Shown: positions 35,570-43,340 of the stretch, one piece after another
Layout: each line of letters starts with the position of its first letter
Numbering within the stretch: the stretch's first letter is position 1
Program-made: the position numbers and the translations under genes
Assembly (NCBI GenBank): GCA_017465545.1
Contig: JAFTVY010000075.1
Span: 1 to 47,301, forward strand
Source of the DNA: Ruminiclostridium sp.
GTDB lineage: Bacteria > Bacillota > Clostridia > Oscillospirales > Ruminococcaceae
Direction of reading: 5' to 3'
DNA length: 47,301 nucleotides
Notes under the pieces: model-generated
Database searches by the model: none
What the model was told of the DNA's origin: nothing
Seen by the model: the letters and a program-made list of their open reading frames with translations, nothing else

Positions 35570-35760
35570 TAATTATCCTTGTTTTTGAATTTTTTATTCG
35601 TATCATACTGAGGAAAGCAGTACAGATAATAACCGCATTCGTCACAGCAACACTCATACTTTGGATGCGTACCGTTGCCAAGGCAATACATACCCTGCCA
35701 GCTCGGAGTCAATGGTATGCCTATTATGTCAATTATCGGTTTTCTTTGTTTTCTTCTCAT
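35569..35760 (-). CDS. Cysteine-rich miniprotein, 63 aa
   Basis: After a short basic N-terminus (MRRKQRKP), the core has MYCLGNG, then ECCCDECGYYLYCFP. The six cysteines in about 25 residues could bind zinc or an iron-sulfur cluster. AGGAGG lies about 9 bases before the ATG, which supports a real gene. It starts directly after the terminator of a predicted structured RNA on the same strand, so it may be expressed by readthrough. I do not assign a function; small proteins with CLGNG...CCCDEC-type motifs seem familiar from clostridial genomes, but that memory is weak. Confidence 0.6.
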   Translation of the reverse strand: MRRKQRKPIIDIIGIPLTPSWQGMYCLGNGTHPKYECCCDECGYYLYCFPQYDTNKKFKNKDN

Positions 35761-35780
35761 GATTTATGCCCTCCTAAATC

Positions 35781-35932
35781 AAAAAAGCACATCCCGAAGG
35801 ATGTGCCGAAAAAGTACTACATCCTCGTTTGCGCCACACAAACTTCCGATCTACTTGCATAGGGGAGTGAGGGGAGTACCTTTTACCAAGGTATTCTCCC
35901 CCTATACAAGTAGATTATTTAGTTTGTGTGGC
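35781..35932 (-). ncRNA. Candidate structured small RNA, about 152 nt
   Basis: On the minus strand a promoter TTTACT (35962-35967)-N17-TAAAAT (35939-35944) predicts a start at ~35932. That is exactly where a long imperfect hairpin begins: GCCACACAAACT/AGTTTGTGTGGC (12 bp, 35921-35932 with 35833-35844), an internal loop, ATCTACTTG/CAAGTAGAT, ATAGGGG/CCCCTAT and a terminal hairpin. A second hairpin, GCACATCC-TTCG-GGATGTGC followed by TTTTTT (35781-35806), makes a textbook terminator. No long reading frame fits. A rod with a central bubble plus terminator is reminiscent of 6S RNA, but I see no conserved 6S sequence; it could also be an element with long inverted repeats or a leader of the Cys-rich gene. 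Confidence 0.5.
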
Positions 35933-36085
35933 AAGTATATTTTACCACATTCTGATTAAAAAGTAAAGATGTTTTGGAAACAAACCTGCAATTGTGAAAA
36001 CAAACAAAGAAAAAGCATGCAGAAAAAGAAGTCGCCCCGACAGCCATCCTTGCCGCAACCCCACACAAATCCGCATCAAACCAAA

Positions 36086-36190
36086 TTATATCCTTTCCAT
36101 CAGATGTGTATGATTCATTTTATTATAACAGTCAAGACAAAATTCAGCCGTATCAGATCCTTTCAGTTTAATACCACCAACAATTGTTGG
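36086..36190 (-). pseudogene. Possible remnant of a small CxxC protein
   Basis: A minus-strand frame without a usable start codon reads LKGSDTAEFCLDCYNKMNH and ends in a stop at 36086-36088. An 'EFCLDCYN'-type ending looks like the C-terminus of small zinc-binding proteins, so this may be a decayed gene. The rest of 35945-36175 holds nothing I can support. Confidence 0.25.
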
Positions 36191-36191
36191 T
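36176..36191. promoter_or_regulatory. 16-bp perfect palindrome upstream of the HTH gene
   Basis: ACCAACAATTGTTGGT is a perfect dyad ~60 bp before the HTH gene, near an AT-rich stretch with a TATACT -10 candidate (36213-36218). It is a natural candidate operator for that regulator; this rests on position and symmetry only. Confidence 0.45.
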
Positions 36192-36250
36192 ATATTAATT
36201 ATTATATTACATTATACTAAAAATGTCAAGAACATTTGTAGGTGATGGAT

Positions 36251-36466
36251 ATGAAAGAGATTTTATCAAAACGACTTAAAGAGTTGCGGAAGGAAAAAGG
36301 CTTGTCGCAGATGCAGGTTGCTATATGCTGTGATATTACCGAAAAGGCTTATCAGAATTATGAGCTTATGACAAGAGAACCGCGGCTTGAGATTCTGATA
36401 AAGATTGCAGATTTCTATAACGTTTCCCTTGATTATCTTGTGGGGAGAAGCGATAGAAGGGTATAA
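36251..36466 (+). CDS. Small XRE-family HTH regulator, 71 aa
   Basis: Nearly the whole protein is one Cro/C1-type helix-turn-helix: LSKRLKELRKEKGLSQMQVA (first helices), then a recognition region AYQNYELMTREPRLEIL and the ending ADFYNVSLDYLVGRSD, a very common C-terminus in this family. Such single-domain proteins usually act as dimeric repressors, often of their own promoter. The start at 36251 is placed after AGGTGAT; ATG at 36245 and GTG at 36242 are alternatives. A perfect 16-bp palindrome lies upstream, and a 12-bp GNRA-loop hairpin follows. Confidence 0.85.
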   Translation: MKEILSKRLKELRKEKGLSQMQVAICCDITEKAYQNYELMTREPRLEILIKIADFYNVSLDYLVGRSDRRV

Positions 36467-36470
36467 ACCA

Positions 36471-36498
36471 ACACCCCTCACCGAAAGGTGAGGGGTGT
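36471..36498 (+). terminator. Terminator after the HTH gene
   Basis: ACACCCCTCACC and GGTGAGGGGTGT form a perfect 12-bp stem closed by a GAAA tetraloop. The following tract (CTCTGTTTCC) is only partly T-rich, so efficiency may be moderate. Confidence 0.7.
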
Positions 36499-36617
36499 CT
36501 CTGTTTCCATTATACATTATTCAGCTTACGCCTTACGTGTGACACCGCCGTTTTGCTTTCCTTTAAGTTTTATAAAGTTTTCAAAAGGCGGAAATTGGAT
36601 TGAACGTCACACGTTCA

Positions 36618-36773
36618 TTATTCAGCGGAGAAGCTGTCCTTTGATAAGCCGCATACGGGACATACCCAGTCGTCGGGGATATCCTCCCACTTTGTGCCGG
36701 GAGCTATACCGCCGTCGGGATCGCCGATTTCGGGATCATAAACGTATCCGCAGGGACATACAAACTTTTCCAT
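36618..36773 (-). CDS. Rubredoxin, 51 aa
   Basis: This small gene encodes [18 protein letters not shown], then the rubredoxin middle ([13 protein letters not shown]) and [12 protein letters not shown] at the end. Rubredoxin is a one-iron electron carrier. The second ligand pair is the usual CxxCG, but the first is C-P-C-G (C6 and C8), one residue shorter than the standard CxxCG. The start at 36773 follows AAGGAAA; an in-frame ATG two codons earlier is possible. It lies 23 bp after the reverse rubrerythrin gene, so both are co-transcribed. The likely job is to pass electrons from an NADH-rubredoxin oxidoreductase to the rubrerythrin for peroxide reduction. Confidence 0.9.
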   Translation of the reverse strand: MEKFVCPCGYVYDPEIGDPDGGIAPGTKWEDIPDDWVCPVCGLSKDSFSAE

Positions 36774-36796
36774 AATCATTATTTCCTTTCTTTTTA

Positions 36797-37348
36797 TTAC
36801 TTGAAATATCTGTTGAGTAAGCCTTCAAAAGCCTTACCGTGTCTTGCCTCATCCTTTGCCATCTCGTGAACTGTATCGTGGATAGCGTCGAGGTTTAATT
36901 CCTTGGCTCTCTTTGCGAGGTCGAGCTTACCCTGTGTAGCACCGTGTTCAGCGGCTACTCTTAAAGTGAGGTTTTCCTTTGTGGATGCGCTTACTACATC
37001 ACCGAGCAGCTCTGCGAACTTTGCAGCGTGTTCAGCTTCTTCCCAGGCTGCCTTTTCATAGTACATACCGATTTCGGGATAACCCTCTCTGTGAGCGGCT
37101 CTTGCCATTGCAAGATACATACCAACCTCTGTGCATTCGCCTTCAAAGTTTGCCTTTAAGCCTGCGATGATCTCTTCATCTGTTACAGCCTTTGCAACGC
37201 CTACCTTGTGTTCGTCAGCGAAAACCAGCTTATCTGTTGCTACCATTTCTGTGAACTTGCTACCGGGAACCTTGCACTGAGGGCAGAATTCAGGAGCCTC
37301 GTCACCTTCGTGAACGTAACCGCATACAGGACATACCCATTTCTTCAT
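36797..37348 (-). CDS. Reverse rubrerythrin (peroxide reductase), 183 aa
   Basis: The order is a rubredoxin-like domain first (WVCPVCGY and FCPQC, residues ~4-25), then a four-helix ferritin-like di-iron domain (~55-183). The latter has [23 protein letters not shown] and DEARHGKAF, giving the ExxH iron ligands. This domain swap relative to classical rubrerythrin defines reverse rubrerythrins, known in clostridia as NADH-dependent H2O2/O2-detoxifying enzymes. AAAGGAG precedes the ATG. It is the first gene of a two-gene unit with rubredoxin, under a perfect-consensus promoter with a dyad operator over the start of transcription, as expected for PerR-type peroxide control. Confidence 0.93.
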   Translation of the reverse strand: MKKWVCPVCGYVHEGDEAPEFCPQCKVPGSKFTEMVATDKLVFADEHKVGVAKAVTDEEIIAGLKANFEGECTEVGMYLAMARAAHREGYPEIGMYYEKAAWEEAEHAAKFAELLGDVVSASTKENLTLRVAAEHGATQGKLDLAKRAKELNLDAIHDTVHEMAKDEARHGKAFEGLLNRYFK

Positions 37349-37391
37349 AATTAAAATCTCCTTTTATTAAGTAATTATTCTTGATTTTTTA

Positions 37392-37414
37392 AAATCAGTA
37401 ATTGTTACTGATTT
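37392..37414 (-). promoter_or_regulatory. Dyad operator (PerR/Fur-like) at the rubrerythrin promoter
   Basis: AAATCAGTAA-TTG-TTACTGATTT is a perfect 10-bp inverted repeat lying just downstream of the -10 box, over the predicted transcription start (~37417). Its A/T-rich symmetric form is compatible with a PerR/Fur-family box, though it does not match TTATAATnATTATAA closely. The regulator is inferred. Confidence 0.55.
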
Positions 37415-37423
37415 GTTGTCTTT

Positions 37424-37452
37424 ATTATACACCATCAAAAGATAAATGTCAA
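37424..37452 (-). promoter_or_regulatory. Perfect-consensus promoter of the rubrerythrin-rubredoxin operon
   Basis: Minus-strand TTGACA (37447-37452), 17-base spacer, TATAAT (37424-37429). Such a strong promoter, paired with a dyad in the initially transcribed region, suggests high expression held down by a repressor. Confidence 0.85.
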
Positions 37453-37523
37453 TAGGTTTTTGTGAAAAATTTCTGAAAAAATACTTTTTTATTATTTCTT
37501 AGCTTTCGGGATAAAAATTGAAT

Positions 37524-37551
37524 CTCCCCCACGCCTGTTGGCGTGAGGGAG
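37524..37551 (-). terminator. Terminator of the 229-aa gene
   Basis: CTCCCCCACGCC and GGCGTGAGGGAG pair (one mismatch) across a TGTT loop, 16 bp after the stop at 37568. On the minus strand the tail reads ATTCAATTTTTATC. Confidence 0.7.
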
Positions 37552-37567
37552 AGCTATTGGTATTAAG

Positions 37568-38257
37568 TTACTGTGCAGCGGCTTCGGTATCAGCGGATGC
37601 TTCTACCTTTACTGCTTCGTCTGTAGCTTCCTCTGTTTTAGGATTCTGCCACTCGTCGAAAAGCTCGAGCACTCTGTCATAGGTTTCGCCGCATACGCCG
37701 GGGAGCTTATCCTTACCGCCGTAGGTCTTTGCCGCAAGGCCGTAGCCCTTGATGAATGCATCTCTTAACGTATCTGCAAATTCTACGTTATCACCGCTTA
37801 AATTCTTGGCAAATTCGAAGATTCTCTTTGCTGTTGCTTCTGCGCCCCAGTAATCTTCTGTTTCTTCTACAGCCTCTGTGCCTTCTGTACCCTCGGGCTT
37901 CTTGCCTGTGATCTCTTCAAGCTGATCCTTCAGCGCGCCTGAAAGCTCGATAACGTTCTTCTTTGCGCCATGCTTTTCAGCCTGGTGAGCGATAAGATTT
38001 TCTACTACGCTTGTGAGGTGATCTGCCTTGGTCTGAGCTACAGAGCCGTTGAACTTCACTTCGGAGTTTTCAACGTCCTTCTTCTGTGCTGACTTCTTTG
38101 TATATGCGGGTGTGAACATTTCGTCGCTCTTAACGTACTTATCTGCATTATCGGAGGCTAAAGTGCTGGTTGACTTTTCTGTTGTTGTCTGAACGTTTGT
38201 CTTTGCTATCGTTGTCTGATTGATAGCCGCCTGTTCTGCTACCTTTGCTATTTCCAT
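37568..38257 (-). CDS. Soluble protein of unknown function (DUF5610-like C-terminal region), 229 aa
   Basis: Residues 1-~65 are low-complexity Thr/Ser/Lys-rich and likely disordered. Residues ~70-115 are helical. A compact helical module (~140-205) has RIFEFAKNLSGDN, FIKGYGLAAKTYGG and ETYDRVLELFDEW, which resembles the DUF5610-type module; that naming is tentative. The tail is acidic. There is no signal peptide or membrane segment. The start at 38257 was chosen because AAAGG lies 9 bases upstream; the longer frame to 38308 has no ribosome binding site. It stands alone between terminators and a divergent promoter region. Confidence 0.7.
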   Translation of the reverse strand: MEIAKVAEQAAINQTTIAKTNVQTTTEKSTSTLASDNADKYVKSDEMFTPAYTKKSAQKKDVENSEVKFNGSVAQTKADHLTSVVENLIAHQAEKHGAKKNVIELSGALKDQLEEITGKKPEGTEGTEAVEETEDYWGAEATAKRIFEFAKNLSGDNVEFADTLRDAFIKGYGLAAKTYGGKDKLPGVCGETYDRVLELFDEWQNPKTEEATDEAVKVEASADTEAAAQ

Positions 38258-38402
38258 TGTAATCATCCTTTCATTTATGTAAAAGTAAGATAACCCAGTA
38301 TCTCTCATAATTTATATCGGCTGGGTATAAGATAAGTTTAGCATATTTCTTTACAAATTGCAAATAATTTGAAAAAATTTTTAAAAAATTTTCAAAAACC
38401 TA

Positions 38403-38431
38403 TTGACAAATGGTTGTAAAGTGATTATACT
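38403..38431 (+). promoter_or_regulatory. Promoter P1 of the ABC exporter operon
   Basis: TTGACA (38403-38408), 17-base spacer, TATACT (38426-38431), about 110 bases before the ATPase ATG. Confidence 0.75.
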
Positions 38432-38476
38432 GTATATATAACACATAAACAGTTATCAACAATTTCTTCCATCATA

Positions 38477-38505
38477 TTGATTAATGGCAGATTTTGTGAT
38501 ATACT
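38477..38505 (+). promoter_or_regulatory. Promoter P2 of the ABC exporter operon
   Basis: TTGATT (38477-38482), 17-base spacer with an extended TGTGA, TATACT (38500-38505), ~37 bases before the ATG. Two tandem promoters suggest the exporter responds to more than one condition. Confidence 0.65.
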
Positions 38506-38542
38506 TTACAGTGTGAGAAATACATAAAGGAGATACAGAGAA

Positions 38543-39457
38543 ATGTCATTACAGGTAACAAACATTTCAAAGCAGTACGGTAGCTTTACCGCCCTTAAAG
38601 GACTGAGCTTTTCTCTTGACGAGCCGGGCGTATACGCTCTGCTTGGTACAAACGGTGCAGGCAAGACTACAGCTATAAGAATAATTCTCGGTATGCTGTC
38701 TAAAAACAGCGGCGAGGTATTATGGAAGGGCAAGCCCCTCTCCCCCGTCAGCGAAAAGGTAGGCTATCTTGCAGAGGAAAGAGGACTTTACCCCAAATTC
38801 AAAATTATGGAACAGCTCCACTATTTTGCAGAGCTTAAAGGTATGAAAAAGCCCGATATTGACAAGGCTATAGATTATTGGTTTGAGAGACTTGAGCTGA
38901 ACGATTACCGCACCAAGACAGCGGAACAGCTTTCAAAGGGTAATCAGCAGAAGATTCAGCTGGTAGCGGCACTTATAGCCGATCCCGAACTGCTTATTCT
39001 TGACGAGCCTTTAAGCGGTCTTGATCCCGTTAATGCAAATCTTTTCAAGGAAGTAATAAACGAAGAGATCGCAAAGAAAAAATACATTATAATGTCCTGT
39101 CATCAGATGCCCGTTATTGAAGAATTCTGCAATGATATAACAATAATGCATCACGGCAATGCGGTGCTTCAGGGCAACCTCAACGAAATAAAGAAGGGCT
39201 ACGGCAGAGTAAATCTTTCGGTAAAGGCGGACGGAGATATTCTTCCCCTTGCACAGCAGTGCGGACTTACACCCGTGGCGGTAACTCCCTCGAATATAGA
39301 TTTCAAGATTCAGAATGAAGAGCAGGCAAAACAGCTTCTTAATAAAATAGTAGCGGCTGATATTCCTCTTGTTCGTTTCGATTTAAGAGAACCGAGCCTT
39401 CACGAGATATTTGTAGAACATATAGAAAAAGCAGAAATGAAGGAGGCGGAAGAATGA
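38543..39457 (+). CDS. ABC transporter ATP-binding protein (NatA/YhaQ-like), 304 aa
   Basis: The nucleotide-binding domain is complete: Walker A GTNGAGKTT (~36-44), Q-loop region VGYLAEERGLYPKF, signature LSKGNQQK (~134-141), Walker B LLILDEPLSGLDP (~151-163) and switch His in SCHQMPV (~189-195). The last ~80 residues form the accessory domain seen in NatA/YhaQ-type ATPases (ending LREPSLHEIFVEHIEK). The signature LSKGN rather than LSGGQ is typical of this subgroup. It overlaps the permease gene by 4 bases (ATGA). The pair should form an exporter for Na+, a peptide or another cell-toxic compound; the substrate is not readable. AAAGGAG precedes the ATG. Confidence 0.9.
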   Translation: MSLQVTNISKQYGSFTALKGLSFSLDEPGVYALLGTNGAGKTTAIRIILGMLSKNSGEVLWKGKPLSPVSEKVGYLAEERGLYPKFKIMEQLHYFAELKGMKKPDIDKAIDYWFERLELNDYRTKTAEQLSKGNQQKIQLVAALIADPELLILDEPLSGLDPVNANLFKEVINEEIAKKKYIIMSCHQMPVIEEFCNDITIMHHGNAVLQGNLNEIKKGYGRVNLSVKADGDILPLAQQCGLTPVAVTPSNIDFKIQNEEQAKQLLNKIVAADIPLVRFDLREPSLHEIFVEHIEKAEMKEAEE

Positions 39458-40848
39458 GCACACACGGATGGCAGAAGGTATTCAAATTCACTTTTATCCA
39501 GCAGTTAAAAAGTAAATCCTTTATAATAAGCTCTGTGCTTATCTGCACGCTTATCTTTGCTATGATGGTACTGCTGGGCTTACTCCCCTCAATTGCAGGA
39601 GATGATAATTCTTCTGACGTGACGGGGGATATTACCATAAAGAAAATATACGTTATTGATAATTCAGGCATAACCGAAGCTACGGACTACACAGACGCCT
39701 TCAAGTCAATGAACGTTGAAGTAATTACAGCGACTGATTCCGCTGAAGCAGAAGGCTACAGCGAGCTTGTAAAGAACGGTACAGCCTGCCTGCTTCTTAC
39801 CTTTGAAAAGCAGGAAAACTACGTTTCTATCCACGCAGGCAGACCTGCCGACGATTCCGTTACCTCGGGAGAGGCAAACCATATTGCCGCTATAGCAGAA
39901 AGCGTATTCAATTATAAGAGACTGGAGAAATTCGGTCTTGACGAGGGTCAGATCTCAACAGCCCTTGCACCCACCTCAACAGATACCTCTGTAATAGGTG
40001 AAAAGGCGGTAAATCCCGTAGTAGAAGCAATCAAGTCAATGGTTCCCATGCTGTCCTCTCTCGTACTGTTTATACTGATAATAGTATACGGTCAGCTGGT
40101 TGCCCAGTCTATTGCCCTTGAAAAGACCTCCAAGGTAATGGAGCTTTTACTGACCTCAGTAAGACCTCTTGCGGTAATCATCGGCAAGATTCTTGCAATG
40201 GGAAGTCTGTCCCTTATGCAGTTTATGATGTTCATATTATCAGGTGCCTTAGGCGGTGCGGTTGCAGTACCTATGCTTATGGATTTTGCATCGGATAAGC
40301 TCACCCCCTCTGTTCCCGGTGGTACAATTCCCGACGGTGCGGCAGGCGAAGCAGGTGCTGATTTCATAAACGAGCTGTTAGGCTATATCGGAGAAGCACT
40401 CAGCGGCTTCAACGCAGTAAGTATCATATATATAGTTATAGTATTCCTTATCGGCTTTATCTTCTTTGCACTTATTGCAGGACTTATCGGTGCAAGCATC
40501 AATCGTTCAGAGGATCTGAACAATGCAATGCAGCCCTTTGCACTTATCGGTGTGGCAGGTTTCTACCTTGCTTACTTCCCCGCTATATTTGCTCCCCTTG
40601 AGGAAGGCGGAGAAAACCTCTTTATGACGCTTTCCTACTATCTGCCGATTTCCTCACCCTTTGCACTGCCCTCTGCAATGCTTACGGGAAATATGAATGC
40701 GATAGAAGGTCTTGTATCAATACTGATACTTCTTGCAAGCACCGTATTACTTGCTCTGCTTGTGGCAAGAATATACGAGCAGGTAATTATGCATACAGGC
40801 AACAAGCTTAAAATTTCTGACATCCTTGGAATGGCAAAGAACAAATAA
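39454..40848 (+). CDS. ABC-2 type exporter permease (NatB/YhaP-like), 464 aa
   Basis: The layout is that of ABC2_membrane_3 permeases. There is one N-terminal helix (~20-45), then a ~150-residue extracytoplasmic domain. Five or more helices follow (~195-222, ~238-268, ~320-345, ~358-385, ~420-450). The motif AQSIALEKTSKVMELLLTSV before the core helices is characteristic of the NatB/YhaP group. Translation is coupled to the ATPase by a 4-base overlap, so the two make one exporter. A FN3 surface-protein gene follows 18 bp later on the same strand and could be co-transcribed. Confidence 0.9.
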   Translation: MSTHGWQKVFKFTFIQQLKSKSFIISSVLICTLIFAMMVLLGLLPSIAGDDNSSDVTGDITIKKIYVIDNSGITEATDYTDAFKSMNVEVITATDSAEAEGYSELVKNGTACLLLTFEKQENYVSIHAGRPADDSVTSGEANHIAAIAESVFNYKRLEKFGLDEGQISTALAPTSTDTSVIGEKAVNPVVEAIKSMVPMLSSLVLFILIIVYGQLVAQSIALEKTSKVMELLLTSVRPLAVIIGKILAMGSLSLMQFMMFILSGALGGAVAVPMLMDFASDKLTPSVPGGTIPDGAAGEAGADFINELLGYIGEALSGFNAVSIIYIVIVFLIGFIFFALIAGLIGASINRSEDLNNAMQPFALIGVAGFYLAYFPAIFAPLEEGGENLFMTLSYYLPISSPFALPSAMLTGNMNAIEGLVSILILLASTVLLALLVARIYEQVIMHTGNKLKISDILGMAKNK

Positions 40849-40866
40849 TCAAAAAGGATTTCATTT

Positions 40867-43326
40867 ATGAGGCTAAAATCAATTTTCCCATCAGCAATAT
40901 CTATAATATCACTTTCAGCCACTGTGTTTTTCGCAGTGGCTAACGTGGCTTCTGCGGATAGTTATGAAACTGCCGACAACGTTTCCTCTATATCGGTAGC
41001 GGTAAAGGATAATCTTCTTGACAGCTCGGATATAAAGACACGATACGTGGTAGACGAAAACGGTGAGCTTAGTACACAGAGCTATTACGATATATACAGC
41101 TATGATAATCTCACCCTTTCGGTAAGCTATTTATCAGGCGAAACGGTAAGCTACAGCGGTACGGAGATTTCTTCTCTTACGGCAAAGGCGGGTATTCCCT
41201 TCATCATTTCCGATAATCAGCAGGAAAGCGAATGGACCGAAGGCAGTTATACCGTCACCTGCAGCTTTGCAGGTAAGACTGCACAGATAGATTTTACCGT
41301 AGGAGAGCATAATATATCCTCTGTTACAATAACGCCACAATACGAAATAAGCTTTATACAGGATCTCGATGCGACTGTAAAGACTGTTATTACTGAAAAC
41401 GGCGACGTGGCGGAAATAAAGGAATACCCCTTTTCCGACTGTCACTATACTGTAAATATAAATTATGGGGACGGCTCTACGGCAAGATACACAGTATCGG
41501 AGCTTTTAAGAGAGACAGATCATACCCTGAGCTTTGCCCAGCCTGACGGAGAGCTTTCCGTCGGAACTCATACCGCAAGCTGTTACGTGGATGGGATAAA
41601 AGCGGATTTCAGCTTTACCATAACTGAAAACACTATAAAGGGAATCAGTCTTTATATGACTGACGGAGCGGACGTTCTCGACTTTTCTGAAAACGGCAAT
41701 ACCGACTATGATAAAAACGGCAACCCCTATCCGAGATTCTTTATAGATAAATCAAAAATCCGTGCCGTTATCAGCTACACCGATAGCACTACAAAGGATA
41801 TATCACTATCACAGCTTTGCATACTGCTTGACGACAGACTGATATTCAGCGAAAATCAGGCGGATAACCCCTTTGACAGCACCACGGAAACGGTAAGCTG
41901 TACTATAAGGAATATTCCTTGTTCTCTCGTGCTTGATATAAATACGGTAAACGTAGGTAAAATCACAGCACAAAATATAAAGTCAGACAGCGCAGAGCTT
42001 GTCTGGGACAGAGTATATTGCGCAGGCTACGAGCTTATGCAGTACAAGGACGGCAAATGGCAGACAGTCCGCAATCTACCCTTCGGTAGTGAAAAAATCG
42101 CCCTTGACAGCCTTACTTCCTCTACAGAATATATATACGGCGTACGCTCATATACAATAGGAGAAGAGGGCGAAAAAATATATACCGACGTTGCGCAGAC
42201 AAGCTTTGTAACTTCGCGGGCGACTGTCTCAGGCTTCAAGACTGCATCCACTACCAAAAACAGCGTTACTGTAAAATGGAATAAATTTGCCGACGCTGAC
42301 GGATATATTATAAACCGTTATGAAAATGGAAGCTGGGTAAGACTTGCAAATATAGATTCTGCCGATATATGCACCTATACCATAACGGGACTTGAAGCAG
42401 GTGAAGAGCAGAAGCTTTATATAAAGGCGTTCTGGACAGAAGGCGGCAAGAAGTATTACAGCAGTCAGAAGACATTGTATACCCTTTCAAATCCTGAAAA
42501 GGTTTCTTCGCTTCAATGTACTAAGAGCGGTTCAAACTCGGTTACTCTCAGCTGGGATGAAAACGAGGACGTGGACGGATATATAGTAAATATCTATAAA
42601 AACGGGGCGTGGGAAAATATTGCAAAACTATATGGAACCGACAACACCTCTTATACGGTAAAAGGTCTCAGCTCCGGCACAACATATAAGCTTTACGTAA
42701 AGGCGTTCAAGAAATACGGCGGCTATACAAATTACAGCTCCGCCACACAAATAACCGCATATACCCTGCCGGGTATCGTCTCAGGCTTCAAGACTGCATC
42801 TTCTACCCAAAGCAGCGTTACGATAAAATGGAATCAGAGCAACGACGCTGACGGATATATTATAAACCGCTACGAAAATGGAAGCTGGGTAAGACTTGCA
42901 AATATAGATTCTGCCGATATATGCACCTATACCATAACGGGACTTGAAGCAGGTGAAGAGCAGAAGCTTTACATAAAGGCGTTCAGAAAGGTCAAAAGCA
43001 AGAAATATTACAGCAGTCAGAAGACATTGTATACCCTTTCAAATCCTGAAATAGTATCTTCGCTTGAGCTTGCACAGAGCGGTTCAACCTCGGTTACTCT
43101 CAGCTGGGATGAAAATAAGGACGTGGACGGATATATAGTAAATATGTATATAGACGGAAGCTGGCAGAAGCTTATGCGACTCAACGGCAGCGACAGTACA
43201 ACAGCGGTAATAAAGGAGCTTTCGCCTGATACAGAGTATAAATTATACGTAAAGGCGTTTAAAAAGTACGGCGGATATACAAATTACAGCTCCGCCTCAA
43301 GGATAACGGTCAGAACGAGCGTTTAA
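40867..43326 (+). CDS. Secreted Ig-like/FN3 repeat protein, 819 aa
   Basis: A signal peptide (MRLKSIFPSAISIISL..., cut near ANVASADS) is followed by three or four bacterial Ig-like repeats (~35-365), each opening with a 'K..Y.V..NG' type line and a 'G..TVSCSF.GK.A.F.F.V' end. Then come five FN3 modules of ~92 residues (~368-819) with 'DVDGYIVN.Y.NG.W..IA.L' cores. The bases 42231-42500 recur almost exactly at 42783-43050 (552-bp period = two FN3 modules), so two modules were duplicated recently. There is no sorting signal, membrane anchor or catalytic motif. The FN3 modules resemble those of the 44221/1-939 protein. It is probably a cell-wall-binding or adhesive surface protein. Confidence 0.85.
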   Translation: MRLKSIFPSAISIISLSATVFFAVANVASADSYETADNVSSISVAVKDNLLDSSDIKTRYVVDENGELSTQSYYDIYSYDNLTLSVSYLSGETVSYSGTEISSLTAKAGIPFIISDNQQESEWTEGSYTVTCSFAGKTAQIDFTVGEHNISSVTITPQYEISFIQDLDATVKTVITENGDVAEIKEYPFSDCHYTVNINYGDGSTARYTVSELLRETDHTLSFAQPDGELSVGTHTASCYVDGIKADFSFTITENTIKGISLYMTDGADVLDFSENGNTDYDKNGNPYPRFFIDKSKIRAVISYTDSTTKDISLSQLCILLDDRLIFSENQADNPFDSTTETVSCTIRNIPCSLVLDINTVNVGKITAQNIKSDSAELVWDRVYCAGYELMQYKDGKWQTVRNLPFGSEKIALDSLTSSTEYIYGVRSYTIGEEGEKIYTDVAQTSFVTSRATVSGFKTASTTKNSVTVKWNKFADADGYIINRYENGSWVRLANIDSADICTYTITGLEAGEEQKLYIKAFWTEGGKKYYSSQKTLYTLSNPEKVSSLQCTKSGSNSVTLSWDENEDVDGYIVNIYKNGAWENIAKLYGTDNTSYTVKGLSSGTTYKLYVKAFKKYGGYTNYSSATQITAYTLPGIVSGFKTASSTQSSVTIKWNQSNDADGYIINRYENGSWVRLANIDSADICTYTITGLEAGEEQKLYIKAFRKVKSKKYYSSQKTLYTLSNPEIVSSLELAQSGSTSVTLSWDENKDVDGYIVNMYIDGSWQKLMRLNGSDSTTAVIKELSPDTEYKLYVKAFKKYGGYTNYSSASRITVRTSV
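42231..43050 (+). repeat. Recent duplication of a two-FN3 module (552-bp period)
   Basis: The stretch starting AGGCTTCAAGACTGCATC at 42231 is repeated at 42783, staying almost identical for ~200 bases (through the SWVRLANIDSADICTYTITG coding part), and the following module is also similar. 552 bp equals 184 codons, so the reading frame is kept. Confidence 0.85.
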
Positions 43327-43340
43327 AGAAAGGACACAGC

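Noticed and set aside
35557..35862. Plus-strand frame (101 aa) across the miniprotein and RNA hairpins
   Set aside because: It begins inside a terminator, crosses two strong hairpins and lacks a ribosome binding site.
35944..36075. 44-codon minus-strand frame upstream of the candidate RNA
   Set aside because: Composition is not protein-like, there is no ribosome binding site, and it overlaps the RNA promoter.
36488..36775. Plus-strand frame (95 aa) over the rubredoxin gene
   Set aside because: The minus strand encodes an unmistakable rubredoxin here.
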